Shown piece by piece: positions 41,501 to 48,699 of a stretch of DNA of 64,000 bases; within the stretch, counting starts at the first letter, position 1; each line of letters starts with the position of its first letter. Source of the DNA: Pyxidicoccus caerfyrddinensis (GTDB taxonomy: Bacteria; Myxococcota; Myxococcia; Myxococcales; Myxococcaceae); contig NZ_JAAIYA010000012.1 in the NCBI RefSeq assembly GCF_010894405.1, positions 259,444-323,443 of the forward strand. Direction: 5' to 3'. The notes beneath the pieces were generated by a model, which did no database searches, had not been told where the DNA came from, and worked only from the letters and a program-made list of their open reading frames with translations. The translations under genes and the position numbers were made by a program.

Positions 41501-42801
41501 GTGGCGCGCGCCTCCAGGGCGCGGACGGTGGTGTCGCGCTCCTGCTCGGTCTCCTGGAGCCGGTCCTGGAGGGCCTGAATCTCTCCGCTCAGCTCGGCCT
41601 GGCGCTGGTCGCGCTCGCTGACGGTGCGGCCCAGCTCGGCCTCGAAGTCGTCACCGCGCTTGCCCAGCCGGGCGACCTCCGCCTCGTGGGCGCGGAGGGC
41701 GTCCTGGAGCTTCTGCTCCTTGACCTCGAACTCCAGCGTGACGATGCCGAGGTGCTTCTCCAGCTTGTCGTACTCGCCTCGGAGGTTGTCCAGCTCCGAG
41801 AGGCGGCGAGACAGCTCGTCCTCGCGGTTGTGGACCTCCTTGCGAAGGACGTTGATGTCCTTCTCCTTGGAGGCGACGACTTCGATGAGGTCCTTCTCCG
41901 AGGAGAACTTCTGGAGGAGCAGGTCGTCCACGGCGGCGCCGTGCTCGCGCTCCTTCTGGAGCATGCCCTGCTGGGCCTCGTTGAAGCGGCGGAGCAGGTC
42001 GTCCACCTGCATCTTCAGACCTTGCAGCTCCACGTCCTTCTCGTGGAGCCGGTCCTCGCCGGAGAGGAGCTCGCGCTCGCGCACGCTCCAGATTTCGGAG
42101 AGGCGGGCGAGCTGGGCCTCGCGCGTCTTCAGCTCGTCGCGGAGGATCTGGATCTTGCCTTCCGGCGTGCCCATCAGCTCGCGCCGAGGGGGCGGGCGCT
42201 TGAGCTGTCGGGACTCGGCGAGCAGCTCCGCCTTGCGGTCGGCGATGGACTGGAAGGCGCGGTCGAGGAAGGCGCGGTCCTCCTCCGTCATCGCGCTGCG
42301 GCGCTCGCGCTTGGGCAGCTTGGGCGGGCCGCCGGCGCTGGTGCGCATGGGAGGCGGCATGGGGGGCGGCGCCTCGCGGGGCGTGCCGTTGAGCGCCGCG
42401 TCGAGCGAGGCGTCCGACTCGTCCGTACCCGGCGGGATGATGCCGTAGCTCATGGACGCGAGCTCCCCCATCTCGAAGGGGATGACGAGGTAGCCGTCCG
42501 CGGCGCCCGGCGTCTGCCGGTGCTGCGTCAGGCCATCCACTCCCGTGTCGGAGGAGAGCAGGAGAACCTTGAGGTTCTGTCCCCACTTGCCCTTCTTGAT
42601 CTGCCCACAGAGAACGAAGCCGGACTGATCCGGCAGCTCGGCGCGCAGGACGACCAGATCCGGCCGACGCTTTTCCAGCTCACGCTGCGCGTCAGACGCA
42701 GTCGCCGCCATGGCCGTCTGATACCCCGCGCTCTTGAGCACGGTGGCCATGCTGAGGGCGAATTCGTTCTGGCTTTCGACGATGAGGACCCGACGCTCCA
42801 T
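38563..42801 (-). CDS. aglZ: AglZ-like gliding-motility protein: pseudo-receiver plus long coiled coil
   Basis: A 1,412-residue cytoplasmic protein. Residues 1-120 are a receiver-like domain, but the phosphoacceptor Asp is Arg53 (LVVLRAELPD) and the acidic pair reads VESQNE, so it cannot be phosphorylated normally. From about 165 to 1,310 it is a nearly unbroken coiled coil. The C-terminus is Ala/Pro/Lys-rich with an acidic tip (EDDDWTALVDELDK). This architecture and length match M. xanthus AglZ (about 1,395 residues), which marks focal-adhesion sites, interacts with MglA and is needed for gliding (A-motility). FrzS has a similar plan but is far shorter. It is monocistronic, ends in a strong hairpin, and follows a glycosyltransferase gene. 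Confidence 0.88.
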   Translation of the reverse strand: MERRVLIVESQNEFALSMATVLKSAGYQTAMAATASDAQRELEKRRPDLVVLRAELPDQSGFVLCGQIKKGKWGQNLKVLLLSSDTGVDGLTQHRQTPGAADGYLVIPFEMGELASMSYGIIPPGTDESDASLDAALNGTPREAPPPMPPPMRTSAGGPPKLPKRERRSAMTEEDRAFLDRAFQSIADRKAELLAESRQLKRPPPRRELMGTPEGKIQILRDELKTREAQLARLSEIWSVRERELLSGEDRLHEKDVELQGLKMQVDDLLRRFNEAQQGMLQKEREHGAAVDDLLLQKFSSEKDLIEVVASKEKDINVLRKEVHNREDELSRRLSELDNLRGEYDKLEKHLGIVTLEFEVKEQKLQDALRAHEAEVARLGKRGDDFEAELGRTVSERDQRQAELSGEIQALQDRLQETEQERDTTVRALEARATAAEEHGTQADAEIVRLNAERQALEARLTQQVADLEGDLASTTSDRDQLRLDKDALENELTQRVEDRDAKIGTLERELSETIARNEQGEAELNANIQQHLERIGELEGEVESVKTHLADREAELSAELQALQQAKDELETDLTDRLHALNTAKDALEQDLSQKLEDLRSAKSELEADLTGQIQALTQQLEQSQNTGEQLTARVASLEDTVAQREATIEGLQGDVATRDERIAELSGNLEATSQTLAQTQDTLSRTEATLSETQGTLARTEETLSETRGELEATSQTLADTQQRLSQTEEALSNTRGELEATSQTLAQTQDTLSSTEATLADTQARLSQTEGSLSETRGELEATSQTLTQTQSALEDTREQLASTTGQRDALHAELEETRGALQETNDTLARTTGERDQRTAELQALGVAKDALEDQLTGQIGQLRGELSETQGNYEAERAAHEKLAAESSAHIQDLTGERDGLRQELEATSQTLEQTQGQLASTRDALGKEQQAHTATRQAAASAQSALESQLNEARNQGEDLGEQLTLTKHELGAAVAEVTRLSSQLAQLEDAKGTLEERLHALTEESQRKEELLQNDLASKGKELSDTLRKLTQVTQEKMRQAEVLNREVATRTEQLKALETKLQTQAAESKRQADALGQQMAGLNNQLELGKKALADREEQLRAAGTAHQKLTAERNDVATRLQQSEAKLQQQAQQATQERAEAKKSADDLAAKLAKAEQRVAQLTQEAQARTADAEAKAKDLQGQLATRTKKIQDLELAVENAQGAKARVEKELNARVATAEGKANEAAARLATAQKERKDLETRQLKELEDLSAKQKAELERRETIKAQEVARLQQSVQEKSKALKVAELELARFKSKAPASAATPAPAKPAAAAKAAPAPAEDEDLAVRTQLNQVIPAAAPAAAKPAAAKAPAKPAAKKAAAPAPAPAPEESEPTDRTVMIQIPAGVAKEDDDWTALVDELDK
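40395..40800 (-). repeat. In-frame 21-bp heptad repeats in aglZ
   Basis: The central coiled coil contains about 17 successive Thr-led heptads such as TSQTLAQ, TQDTLSS, TEATLAD, TQARLSQ and TRGELEA, encoded by near-identical 21-bp units. The higher-order unit GELEATSQTL recurs four times. Repeat copy number here could vary between strains and would change filament length. Confidence 0.8.
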
Positions 42802-42901
42802 GAAGCCCTTCTGACCCGGAAAAAGTGCAGTGAAAACCGCAGCATCCTATCGGGCGCGTGCAAGCCTTGGAAAGTTTATGGGTGGCGCTCGGTTGGCTGC
42901 T

Positions 42902-45900
42902 TCACGAGCTCTTGCCGCGACCGACGCCCGGGGAGGTACGTACGGCCGGGGGGACGCGGGAGGGGCTGGTGTCCTCGTCCCGACCGGGGAACGTGGTCGG
43001 TGGCGTGTGGCGGTCGAACCGGATGCCATCCGGCGGACAGTACCCGTGGGCGAGCTGGGCGAACCACGGGTTGAGTGACGAGGGGACGGGCTCCGGCGCG
43101 GCGCCGTCGTCCTCGGGCTCCGGTGCGGGCTCGGCCTCCACCTCGTGCAGCTCCGCGTCCTCGTCGAGCAGGCGGGCGGCGCTGCTGACGGAGACCTCGG
43201 CTTCCTCCACCTCGTCGCTGCTGATCTCGTCCGGCTCGTCGAGACGTGGGCGCGAGTGCGCGGGAGTCGGAGAGGTATCGGAGCCATCGTCGATGGCCTG
43301 GGCCTCGTCCGGGGAGATTTCCTCGGGCTCGTCCTCAGGGGTGGCGGACGCGGGGATGGAGGCCTTGAGCGATGGAGGCGCCTGGCGCGAGGCCTGGGGG
43401 TCCACCGGGGCGAGGCGGGGCGGGCCTTCGGCCATCAGCCGTGGCGGCCGCTGGCGGGGGACGGGAGGCGGCGCGGCGGCGCGAGGCGGCAGCGAGGGCG
43501 GGCGCTCCGGCTCGGAGGGCGGGGTTCCGCCGCGGATGGGCGGGGGGCGGTCCTGATCCGCGCCGGGGAGGCCTCCGCGGATGGGCGGGGGGCGGTCCTG
43601 ATCCGCGCCGGCCGTGTTCCCACGGATCGGCGCCAGACGGTCCGCTTCCGAGGAGGCGGAGCCAGGGCGCAGGACGGGGAGCGGGCGCTCGACGTCGGAG
43701 GCGGCGGTGCCTCCGCGGATCATCGGAGGCAGCCCGGAGTCAGAGGGAGCCGCGCCCGGCCGCAGCACCGGGGGAGGGCGCTCGGCCTCGGAGGAGGCGG
43801 TGCCTCCGCGAATCATCGGAGGCAGTCCCGTGTCCTGGGACGAGGAGCCCGAGCGCAACACCGGGGGGAGGGCGGTCTCCGAGGTCGGAGGGCCCGAGCG
43901 CACCACTGGAGGCAGCCCCGTCTCCGAAGGCGAGGAGCCCGGACGAACCACCGGGGGAAGGCCGGTTTCCGAATTGGGCGCGCTCGGTCGGACCACCGGA
44001 GGCAGCCCCGTCTCGGAGGTGGGGGCGCCCGAGCGAACCACTGGAGGCAGCCCGGTCTCTGAGGTGGGCGCGCCCGAGCGGGGCACGGAGGCCGCGCGCT
44101 CGGACTCGACGGACGAGGTGCCCCGGGCCGGCGTGGAAAGCGCGGACATGCGCCGCGAAGGCGTCTCCACGCGGGCCGACGTGCTGCGCCCACCATTCAG
44201 TGCGCGTGAGGGGACGCCGGGCGTCGGCGGCTCATCCTTCTTGTTCGTGGTGCCCGAATCGCGCCCCGCGGAGGACGGCGCGAACGCCGCGTCACGCATG
44301 AGCAGTGCCGCGGGCACCTTGACGATGGGCGTCGGAGCCGGCGGCTCGTCGCGGTCGAATGTGGCGGGCGTGCGGCCGCCCGAAGCAGGACCCGAGGACT
44401 CCTCACGAAGGCCCGCGCCGGAAATCCGGGGCGCGGGAGGCTCCTCGCGGTCCGCCGCCACGGGAGCGCGGACGACAGGCGTGGGCGCCGGAGGCTCCTC
44501 TGCTTCGGCCCTGGACGGCGCGCGGACGATGGGCGTGGGAGCGGGAGGCTCCTCCGCTTCGGCCCTGGACGGCGCGCGGACGACGGGCGTGGGAGCAGGA
44601 GGCTCCTCTGAATCCTGGGTGACCGGGGCGCGCACGACGGGCGTGGGCGCCGGAGGTTCCTCCCTGCTGGAGGTGCTGGGACCCCGGACGAGGGGCGTCG
44701 GCGTCGGCGCGGGCGGCTCCTCCACGAGCGAGGGCGACGTGGCCTTCCCCGGAGGGGAGTACCTCAGCGACACCGGCCCACCGGACTCCGCGCCCCCACG
44801 GCTCGAAGCGGGAAGCGCCGGGTCCACGATGACGGAGGCGGGCGAGGCGCTCTCCGCCCCCCTGCCTTTCGCGGAGCTCTCGCGCAGGGGCAGGCCCATC
44901 ACCACGGGAGGCTCGGAGGGCTGCGACTCCAGCTCCGTCTTGACGAGGCGCGTGTCGACTCCCTCGTCCAGCACCTGGCCCATGACCAGCGGCACGTCCT
45001 CGCCCGTCGGCTCGGAGCTGTCGGCCTTCGCGGCCTCCGGCTTCGACGCTTCCTTCCTGGGCGTCGGCTCCGGCGGCAACAGGGCCGCGAGCCGGTTGGT
45101 GGGAGTGCCCGTCACCGTGGTGGGGGAGGGCAGGTCGTCCTCGCTCCGGGGCGCCACCGATACCGACCGCTTGTCCAGGAGCGAGTCGTAGAGGTCCAGC
45201 AGCCTTCCGCGGATGATGCCCGCGTCGAGCACCTGCTCCGCATGCGCCCGCGCCCGGCGTCCCAGCTCCATGCGGCGGGGAATGTCGCGCGCCAGGTCGA
45301 CGATGTGGTTCGCGAGGGCCTGCGTGTCTCCGGGCGGGAAGAAGAGGGCCGCGCTCTGGGGAATGAGCTCGCGGGTGACGGGCAGGTCCGCGGCGATGAC
45401 GGGGCGGCCGGCGGCGCAGTACTCGGACACCTTCGCCAGGGGACCGCCCTGCAGCCGGTTGCGCTCCACGTCGTCCAGGGGGAGCACGCCCACGTCCGCC
45501 AGCGCGAGCACCTTGGCCACGTCGTCGTGGTTGACGGGCGCCTGGAACTCCACCCGCTCCTTCAGCCCCAGCTCCTTCACCAGGTCATCCAGGTGCGGCT
45601 GCCAGTCCGCGTGCTGCGCGCCCACCAGGGTGAGCCGCACCTCCGCGCGCTGGGCGGCGAGCGCCACCGCGCGCAGCAGCGTGGGCAGTCCCTGCCACCC
45701 CACCTGGCTGCCCAGGTACATCAGCCGCAGCGGCTGCCCGTCCGGCGCGCCCATCGCCTCGGGGTCGTAGGCCTTGAGGTCCACCGGCGCCCGGACCACG
45801 TGGATGAGGTCCTCGCTCGCCCCGAGCGACTGGATGTACGAGCGCGTCGTCTGCGAGCCGGTGATGATGAGGTCCGCGTTCATCAGGCAGAACAGCTCCT

Positions 45901-46336
45901 GCCTGCGAATCTTGGAGAGGAAGCGCCGGTCCCCTTCGGTCTGCGGGTGCGTGTAGCGCAGCTCCTGGGACGGGAAGGTCTGCGCCTCGTAGACGAGCCG
46001 GTGGCCGTAGTCCGCCTTCAGCTCGCACAGCGCATAGCCGCCGAAGGGGTCGGTGAAGTGGGCGAGCGCGTACTCCTCGCTCTCCAACTGGCGGCGCACG
46101 GCGCGCTCGAAGGCCTGGATGCGAGAGGCCAGGTCGCCCGAGCCTACCGGCACCCGCAGCAGGCGGGCACCCTGGTACTTCTCGATATGGGAGTGGTCAG
46201 GGGTCTTCGCCGACAGCACCACCACGGAGAAGCGGTCTGGAAGCGCCTTGAGGTACTCCGTGACACGGCGCGACGAGCCCGACGGACCGGGGATGACGTC
46301 GAAACTGCACAGGAGCAGTCTGGGCAGGTCGCTCAA
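42902..46336 (-). CDS. GT4-type glycosyltransferase with very long repeat-rich tail
   Basis: A 1,144-residue protein. Residues 1-390 form a GT-B glycosyltransferase: N-domain start LLLCSFDVIPGPSGSSRRV, linker SEDLIHVVRAPVDLKAYDPE, and C-domain PLRLMYLGSQVGWQGLPTLL through GGPLAKVSEYCAAGRPVIAA, typical of GT4 sugar transferases. The remaining 750 residues are Pro/Ser/Glu/Arg-rich and disordered, including two tandem repeat arrays and an acidic end. No membrane helix is present. It is divergent from a DUF4912-type gene with 130 bp between starts and precedes aglZ by 100 bp on the same strand. A role in a cell-surface or storage glycan is likely; the tail may be a scaffold. Confidence 0.85.
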   Translation of the reverse strand: MSDLPRLLLCSFDVIPGPSGSSRRVTEYLKALPDRFSVVVLSAKTPDHSHIEKYQGARLLRVPVGSGDLASRIQAFERAVRRQLESEEYALAHFTDPFGGYALCELKADYGHRLVYEAQTFPSQELRYTHPQTEGDRRFLSKIRRQELFCLMNADLIITGSQTTRSYIQSLGASEDLIHVVRAPVDLKAYDPEAMGAPDGQPLRLMYLGSQVGWQGLPTLLRAVALAAQRAEVRLTLVGAQHADWQPHLDDLVKELGLKERVEFQAPVNHDDVAKVLALADVGVLPLDDVERNRLQGGPLAKVSEYCAAGRPVIAADLPVTRELIPQSAALFFPPGDTQALANHIVDLARDIPRRMELGRRARAHAEQVLDAGIIRGRLLDLYDSLLDKRSVSVAPRSEDDLPSPTTVTGTPTNRLAALLPPEPTPRKEASKPEAAKADSSEPTGEDVPLVMGQVLDEGVDTRLVKTELESQPSEPPVVMGLPLRESSAKGRGAESASPASVIVDPALPASSRGGAESGGPVSLRYSPPGKATSPSLVEEPPAPTPTPLVRGPSTSSREEPPAPTPVVRAPVTQDSEEPPAPTPVVRAPSRAEAEEPPAPTPIVRAPSRAEAEEPPAPTPVVRAPVAADREEPPAPRISGAGLREESSGPASGGRTPATFDRDEPPAPTPIVKVPAALLMRDAAFAPSSAGRDSGTTNKKDEPPTPGVPSRALNGGRSTSARVETPSRRMSALSTPARGTSSVESERAASVPRSGAPTSETGLPPVVRSGAPTSETGLPPVVRPSAPNSETGLPPVVRPGSSPSETGLPPVVRSGPPTSETALPPVLRSGSSSQDTGLPPMIRGGTASSEAERPPPVLRPGAAPSDSGLPPMIRGGTAASDVERPLPVLRPGSASSEADRLAPIRGNTAGADQDRPPPIRGGLPGADQDRPPPIRGGTPPSEPERPPSLPPRAAAPPPVPRQRPPRLMAEGPPRLAPVDPQASRQAPPSLKASIPASATPEDEPEEISPDEAQAIDDGSDTSPTPAHSRPRLDEPDEISSDEVEEAEVSVSSAARLLDEDAELHEVEAEPAPEPEDDGAAPEPVPSSLNPWFAQLAHGYCPPDGIRFDRHTPPTTFPGRDEDTSPSRVPPAVRTSPGVGRGKSS
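43505..44085 (-). repeat. About 45-bp minisatellite in the glycosyltransferase tail (15-16-residue units)
   Basis: About 13 in-frame units of the type RSGAPTSETGLPPVV, drifting to RGGTASSEAERPPPVL and RGGLPGADQDRPPPI. First units are nearly identical at DNA level, later ones diverged. Confidence 0.85.
44316..44727 (-). repeat. 54-bp minisatellite in the glycosyltransferase tail (18-residue units)
   Basis: Five tandem units of the type EEPPAPTPVVRAPSRAEA and two diverged ones, separated from the 45-bp array by a non-repeated stretch. The pattern is acidic-Pro-basic, suited to multivalent weak binding. Confidence 0.85.
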
Positions 46337-46466
46337 GCGTGGGCAGGATACTTTGCCCCATCGTGGGTGTCATCGGGCGATGCAGAAGAGGGGGGTCGGG
46401 CGACGAACACATGTAATGCTGGCACGTTGACCCTCCACAGCCAGCGACCTAAAGGCGACCTTGCCT

Positions 46467-48674
46467 ATGGACGACCTCAAGAGCGTAACCGTCAGCCATC
46501 TGAGAGAGCTGGCCCAGAAGCACCTGGGGAGCGGTTACAGCAAGCTGAAGAAGGAGGAGCTCATCGCGGCGCTCGCAGCGTATGTCCCCGCGCTGGCGAA
46601 GCTCGCTCGCCTGCTGGGCATCACCGTGCCGCGCAAAAGTTCCGCCAGCAAGGCTCCTGCTCCCGCGAAGGCCGCCGCTTCCAAGGCCGTCGCCACATCC
46701 AAGGATGCCTCCAAGGACAAGAAGCCCCGGGACGCGAAGGCCGCTGCCAAGGGCGTGAAGGCGTCGAAGGCGCCCGCCCGGGAGAGCAGGGCGGCTGCCA
46801 GGGCGGCGAGCGAGTCAGGTGCCTCCACCGGGAAGCGAAAGCCGGCCGTCGAGGAGAAGAGCGTTCCGGCGAAGGCGAAGCCGGCCGAGAAGATGGGCCA
46901 GGGCCGCGTGTCCGCGCCCAAGCGGGTGGCAGCCAAGCGAGCGTCGGAGAAGCCGGGTGATGCCCCGCCGGCCCGCCCCGCTCAGGTGGTGACGTTCCCG
47001 CCGAAGCCTCGCGTCCCCCGCGAGCCGGCGATGCCCACGGCTTCCGCGCCGGTCTCCGCGGCCTCCGAGAACACGGCGGCTCCTCCCGAGAGCACTCCGG
47101 CACCTTCGCCGGAAGTCCCCGCCGCTGCCGCGCCCGCTGCGCCGCCTCCTCTTCCCGAGCAGCACGACGCGGAGCCGGTGCTCGAAGGCTTCTTCGTGGC
47201 GCGCGTCATGGGGCCGGACGAGGCACGCCGCCACCACCTGGTGGACGCGGCGTCTCAGCCGCCGACTTCACCGGAGGACGACGAGGGACTGGGCGAGCTG
47301 CCAGCGGGCTATGAGGACGACGGCGCGTTGCTGCTGCCGAGGGATCCGCAGACGCTCTTCGTCTCGTGGGACTTCAGTACGGCCGCGCGGACCCGGGCGC
47401 AGCAGGGACTGGACGCTCCGCGCGCCGTGCTGCGCGTGTTCGACGGGGAGAAGATGGCGCGCGAGCTGGACTGCGTGCTCGAGTCCCGGAGCTTCTACAT
47501 CCACGGCCTGGAGCCGGGCCGGCACTACCGAGTGGAAGCGCACTTCATAGGGAGGGATGGCCGCAGTCGCCGTATCGGTCACTCCAGCAACCGGGTTGCG
47601 TTGCCGCCCAGCGGCACGTCCACGGACACCTCGATTCGTTTCCTCCGCGTGCCTCAGCGCATGCCCGAGCCGCAGCCCCTGCCGGAGGTGGTGCCGCCGG
47701 TGCGTGCCCGGACGCAGGAGGTCGAGGAGCGCGAGTACATCACCTGGCGTCGCGTGAACCTGCCGGGCAGCGCGGGCGCGCGGGACATCCCCGAGTCGCA
47801 CCGCGAGCGGACCGTTCCCGCCGAACAGCCCGAGTCCCATCTCGAAGCGCCGCCGCGAGCGCCGGGTGCCTCGGACATGCGCTACATGGAGTCGCAGGAG
47901 CGCGTCCCGGGTGCTTCGGACATGCGCTACATGGAGTCCACGGAGCGCGCGCCCGGAGCGTCGGACCAGCGGTATCTGGAGTCGCCGGGCAGGGCTCCGG
48001 GGGCGTCGGAGCAGCGCTATCTGGAGGGCCGTGCGCAGCCGAGCGGGCGTCAGTACCTCGACGTGGGGCGCGCGCCGGGTGCTTCGGACATGCGCTATCT
48101 GGAGTCACCGGGCCGTGCGCCCGGGGCTTCCGACCAGCGCTATCTAGAGGGCGGCTCCCGGCCGGCCGGTGGTGCCCGGCCGCATCAATACCTCGACGTG
48201 GGCCGTGCTCCGGGGGCTTCGGACATGCGCTACCTGGACTCTCAGGGGCGTGCAAAGGGAGCCTCGGACCAGCGCTATCTGGAATCTCCTCCGCGTGCAT
48301 CGGGAGCCTCGGACATGCGCTATCTGGAATCACCGGGGCGTGCGCCGGGCGCTTCCGACATGCGCTACCTGGAGTCTCCTCCGCGCGCACCGGGCGCTTC
48401 CGACATGCGCTACCTGGAGTCTCCTCCGCGCGCACCGGGCGCTTCCGACATGCGCTACCTGGAGTCACCGGGGCGTGCGCCGGGTGCTTCGGACCAGCGC
48501 TATCTGGAATCCCCTCCGCGCGCACCGGGCGCTTCCGACATGCGCTACCTGGAATACGTAGCCCGTCCGTCGGGTGCATCGGAGCAGCGTCCCACTGAAT
48601 CCGCGCAGCGTCCTCCGGGGTCCTCGGAGGATCCTCTTCCCCGGAAGCCGCCTTCGGGCAGCGGCCGCTCGTGA
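46467..48674 (+). CDS. DUF4912-type protein with SAP/Rho-N head and 15-residue repeat tail
   Basis: A 735-residue protein. Residues 1-40 resemble a Rho-N/SAP helix pair (DLKSVTVSHLRELAQKHLGS). A Lys/Ala/Pro-rich linker follows, then at about 275-400 a domain with LPRDPQTLFVSWDFS and FYIHGLEPGRHYRVEAHFIG, which fits DUF4912, a beta-sandwich that co-occurs with GH57 enzymes. The last 270 residues are Arg/Asp/Tyr repeats. The start is ATG 46467, or TTG 46461, which has better spacing to AAGG. It lies 25 bp before the GH57 gene, so one operon. Its function is unknown; a glycan-binding or scaffold role is inferred from context. Confidence 0.8.
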   Translation: MDDLKSVTVSHLRELAQKHLGSGYSKLKKEELIAALAAYVPALAKLARLLGITVPRKSSASKAPAPAKAAASKAVATSKDASKDKKPRDAKAAAKGVKASKAPARESRAAARAASESGASTGKRKPAVEEKSVPAKAKPAEKMGQGRVSAPKRVAAKRASEKPGDAPPARPAQVVTFPPKPRVPREPAMPTASAPVSAASENTAAPPESTPAPSPEVPAAAAPAAPPPLPEQHDAEPVLEGFFVARVMGPDEARRHHLVDAASQPPTSPEDDEGLGELPAGYEDDGALLLPRDPQTLFVSWDFSTAARTRAQQGLDAPRAVLRVFDGEKMARELDCVLESRSFYIHGLEPGRHYRVEAHFIGRDGRSRRIGHSSNRVALPPSGTSTDTSIRFLRVPQRMPEPQPLPEVVPPVRARTQEVEEREYITWRRVNLPGSAGARDIPESHRERTVPAEQPESHLEAPPRAPGASDMRYMESQERVPGASDMRYMESTERAPGASDQRYLESPGRAPGASEQRYLEGRAQPSGRQYLDVGRAPGASDMRYLESPGRAPGASDQRYLEGGSRPAGGARPHQYLDVGRAPGASDMRYLDSQGRAKGASDQRYLESPPRASGASDMRYLESPGRAPGASDMRYLESPPRAPGASDMRYLESPPRAPGASDMRYLESPGRAPGASDQRYLESPPRAPGASDMRYLEYVARPSGASEQRPTESAQRPPGSSEDPLPRKPPSGSGRS
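47856..48590 (+). repeat. 45-bp minisatellite in the DUF4912-type gene
   Basis: Fourteen 15-residue units of the form RAPGASDMRYLESPP or RAPGASDQRYLESPG, plus a partial unit, interrupted twice by short inserts ending QYLDVG. Several units are nearly identical at DNA level, showing recent expansion or gene conversion. Confidence 0.9.
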
Positions 48675-48699
48675 ACCCGCACGGACACTTCGAACCCTT

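Noticed and set aside
38389..43074. A 1,561-codon open frame on the plus strand
   Set aside because: Antisense to aglZ; its Leu/Gly/Arg repeats mirror the heptad repeats of the real gene.
43505..44727. Repeat arrays considered as mobile or intergenic satellite DNA
   Set aside because: Units of 45 and 54 bp stay in the reading frame of the glycosyltransferase and give protein-level periodicity; no terminal repeats or transposase are present.
46420..46437. TGGCACG upstream of the DUF4912-type gene as a sigma-54 promoter
   Set aside because: The -24 half is perfect but at the required 10-base spacing there is CT, not GC, so the -12 element is missing.
47856..48590. Regularly spaced repeats resembling a CRISPR array
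   Set aside because: The units are contiguous, in frame, and translate to a coherent 15-residue protein repeat; there are no unique spacers or cas genes.
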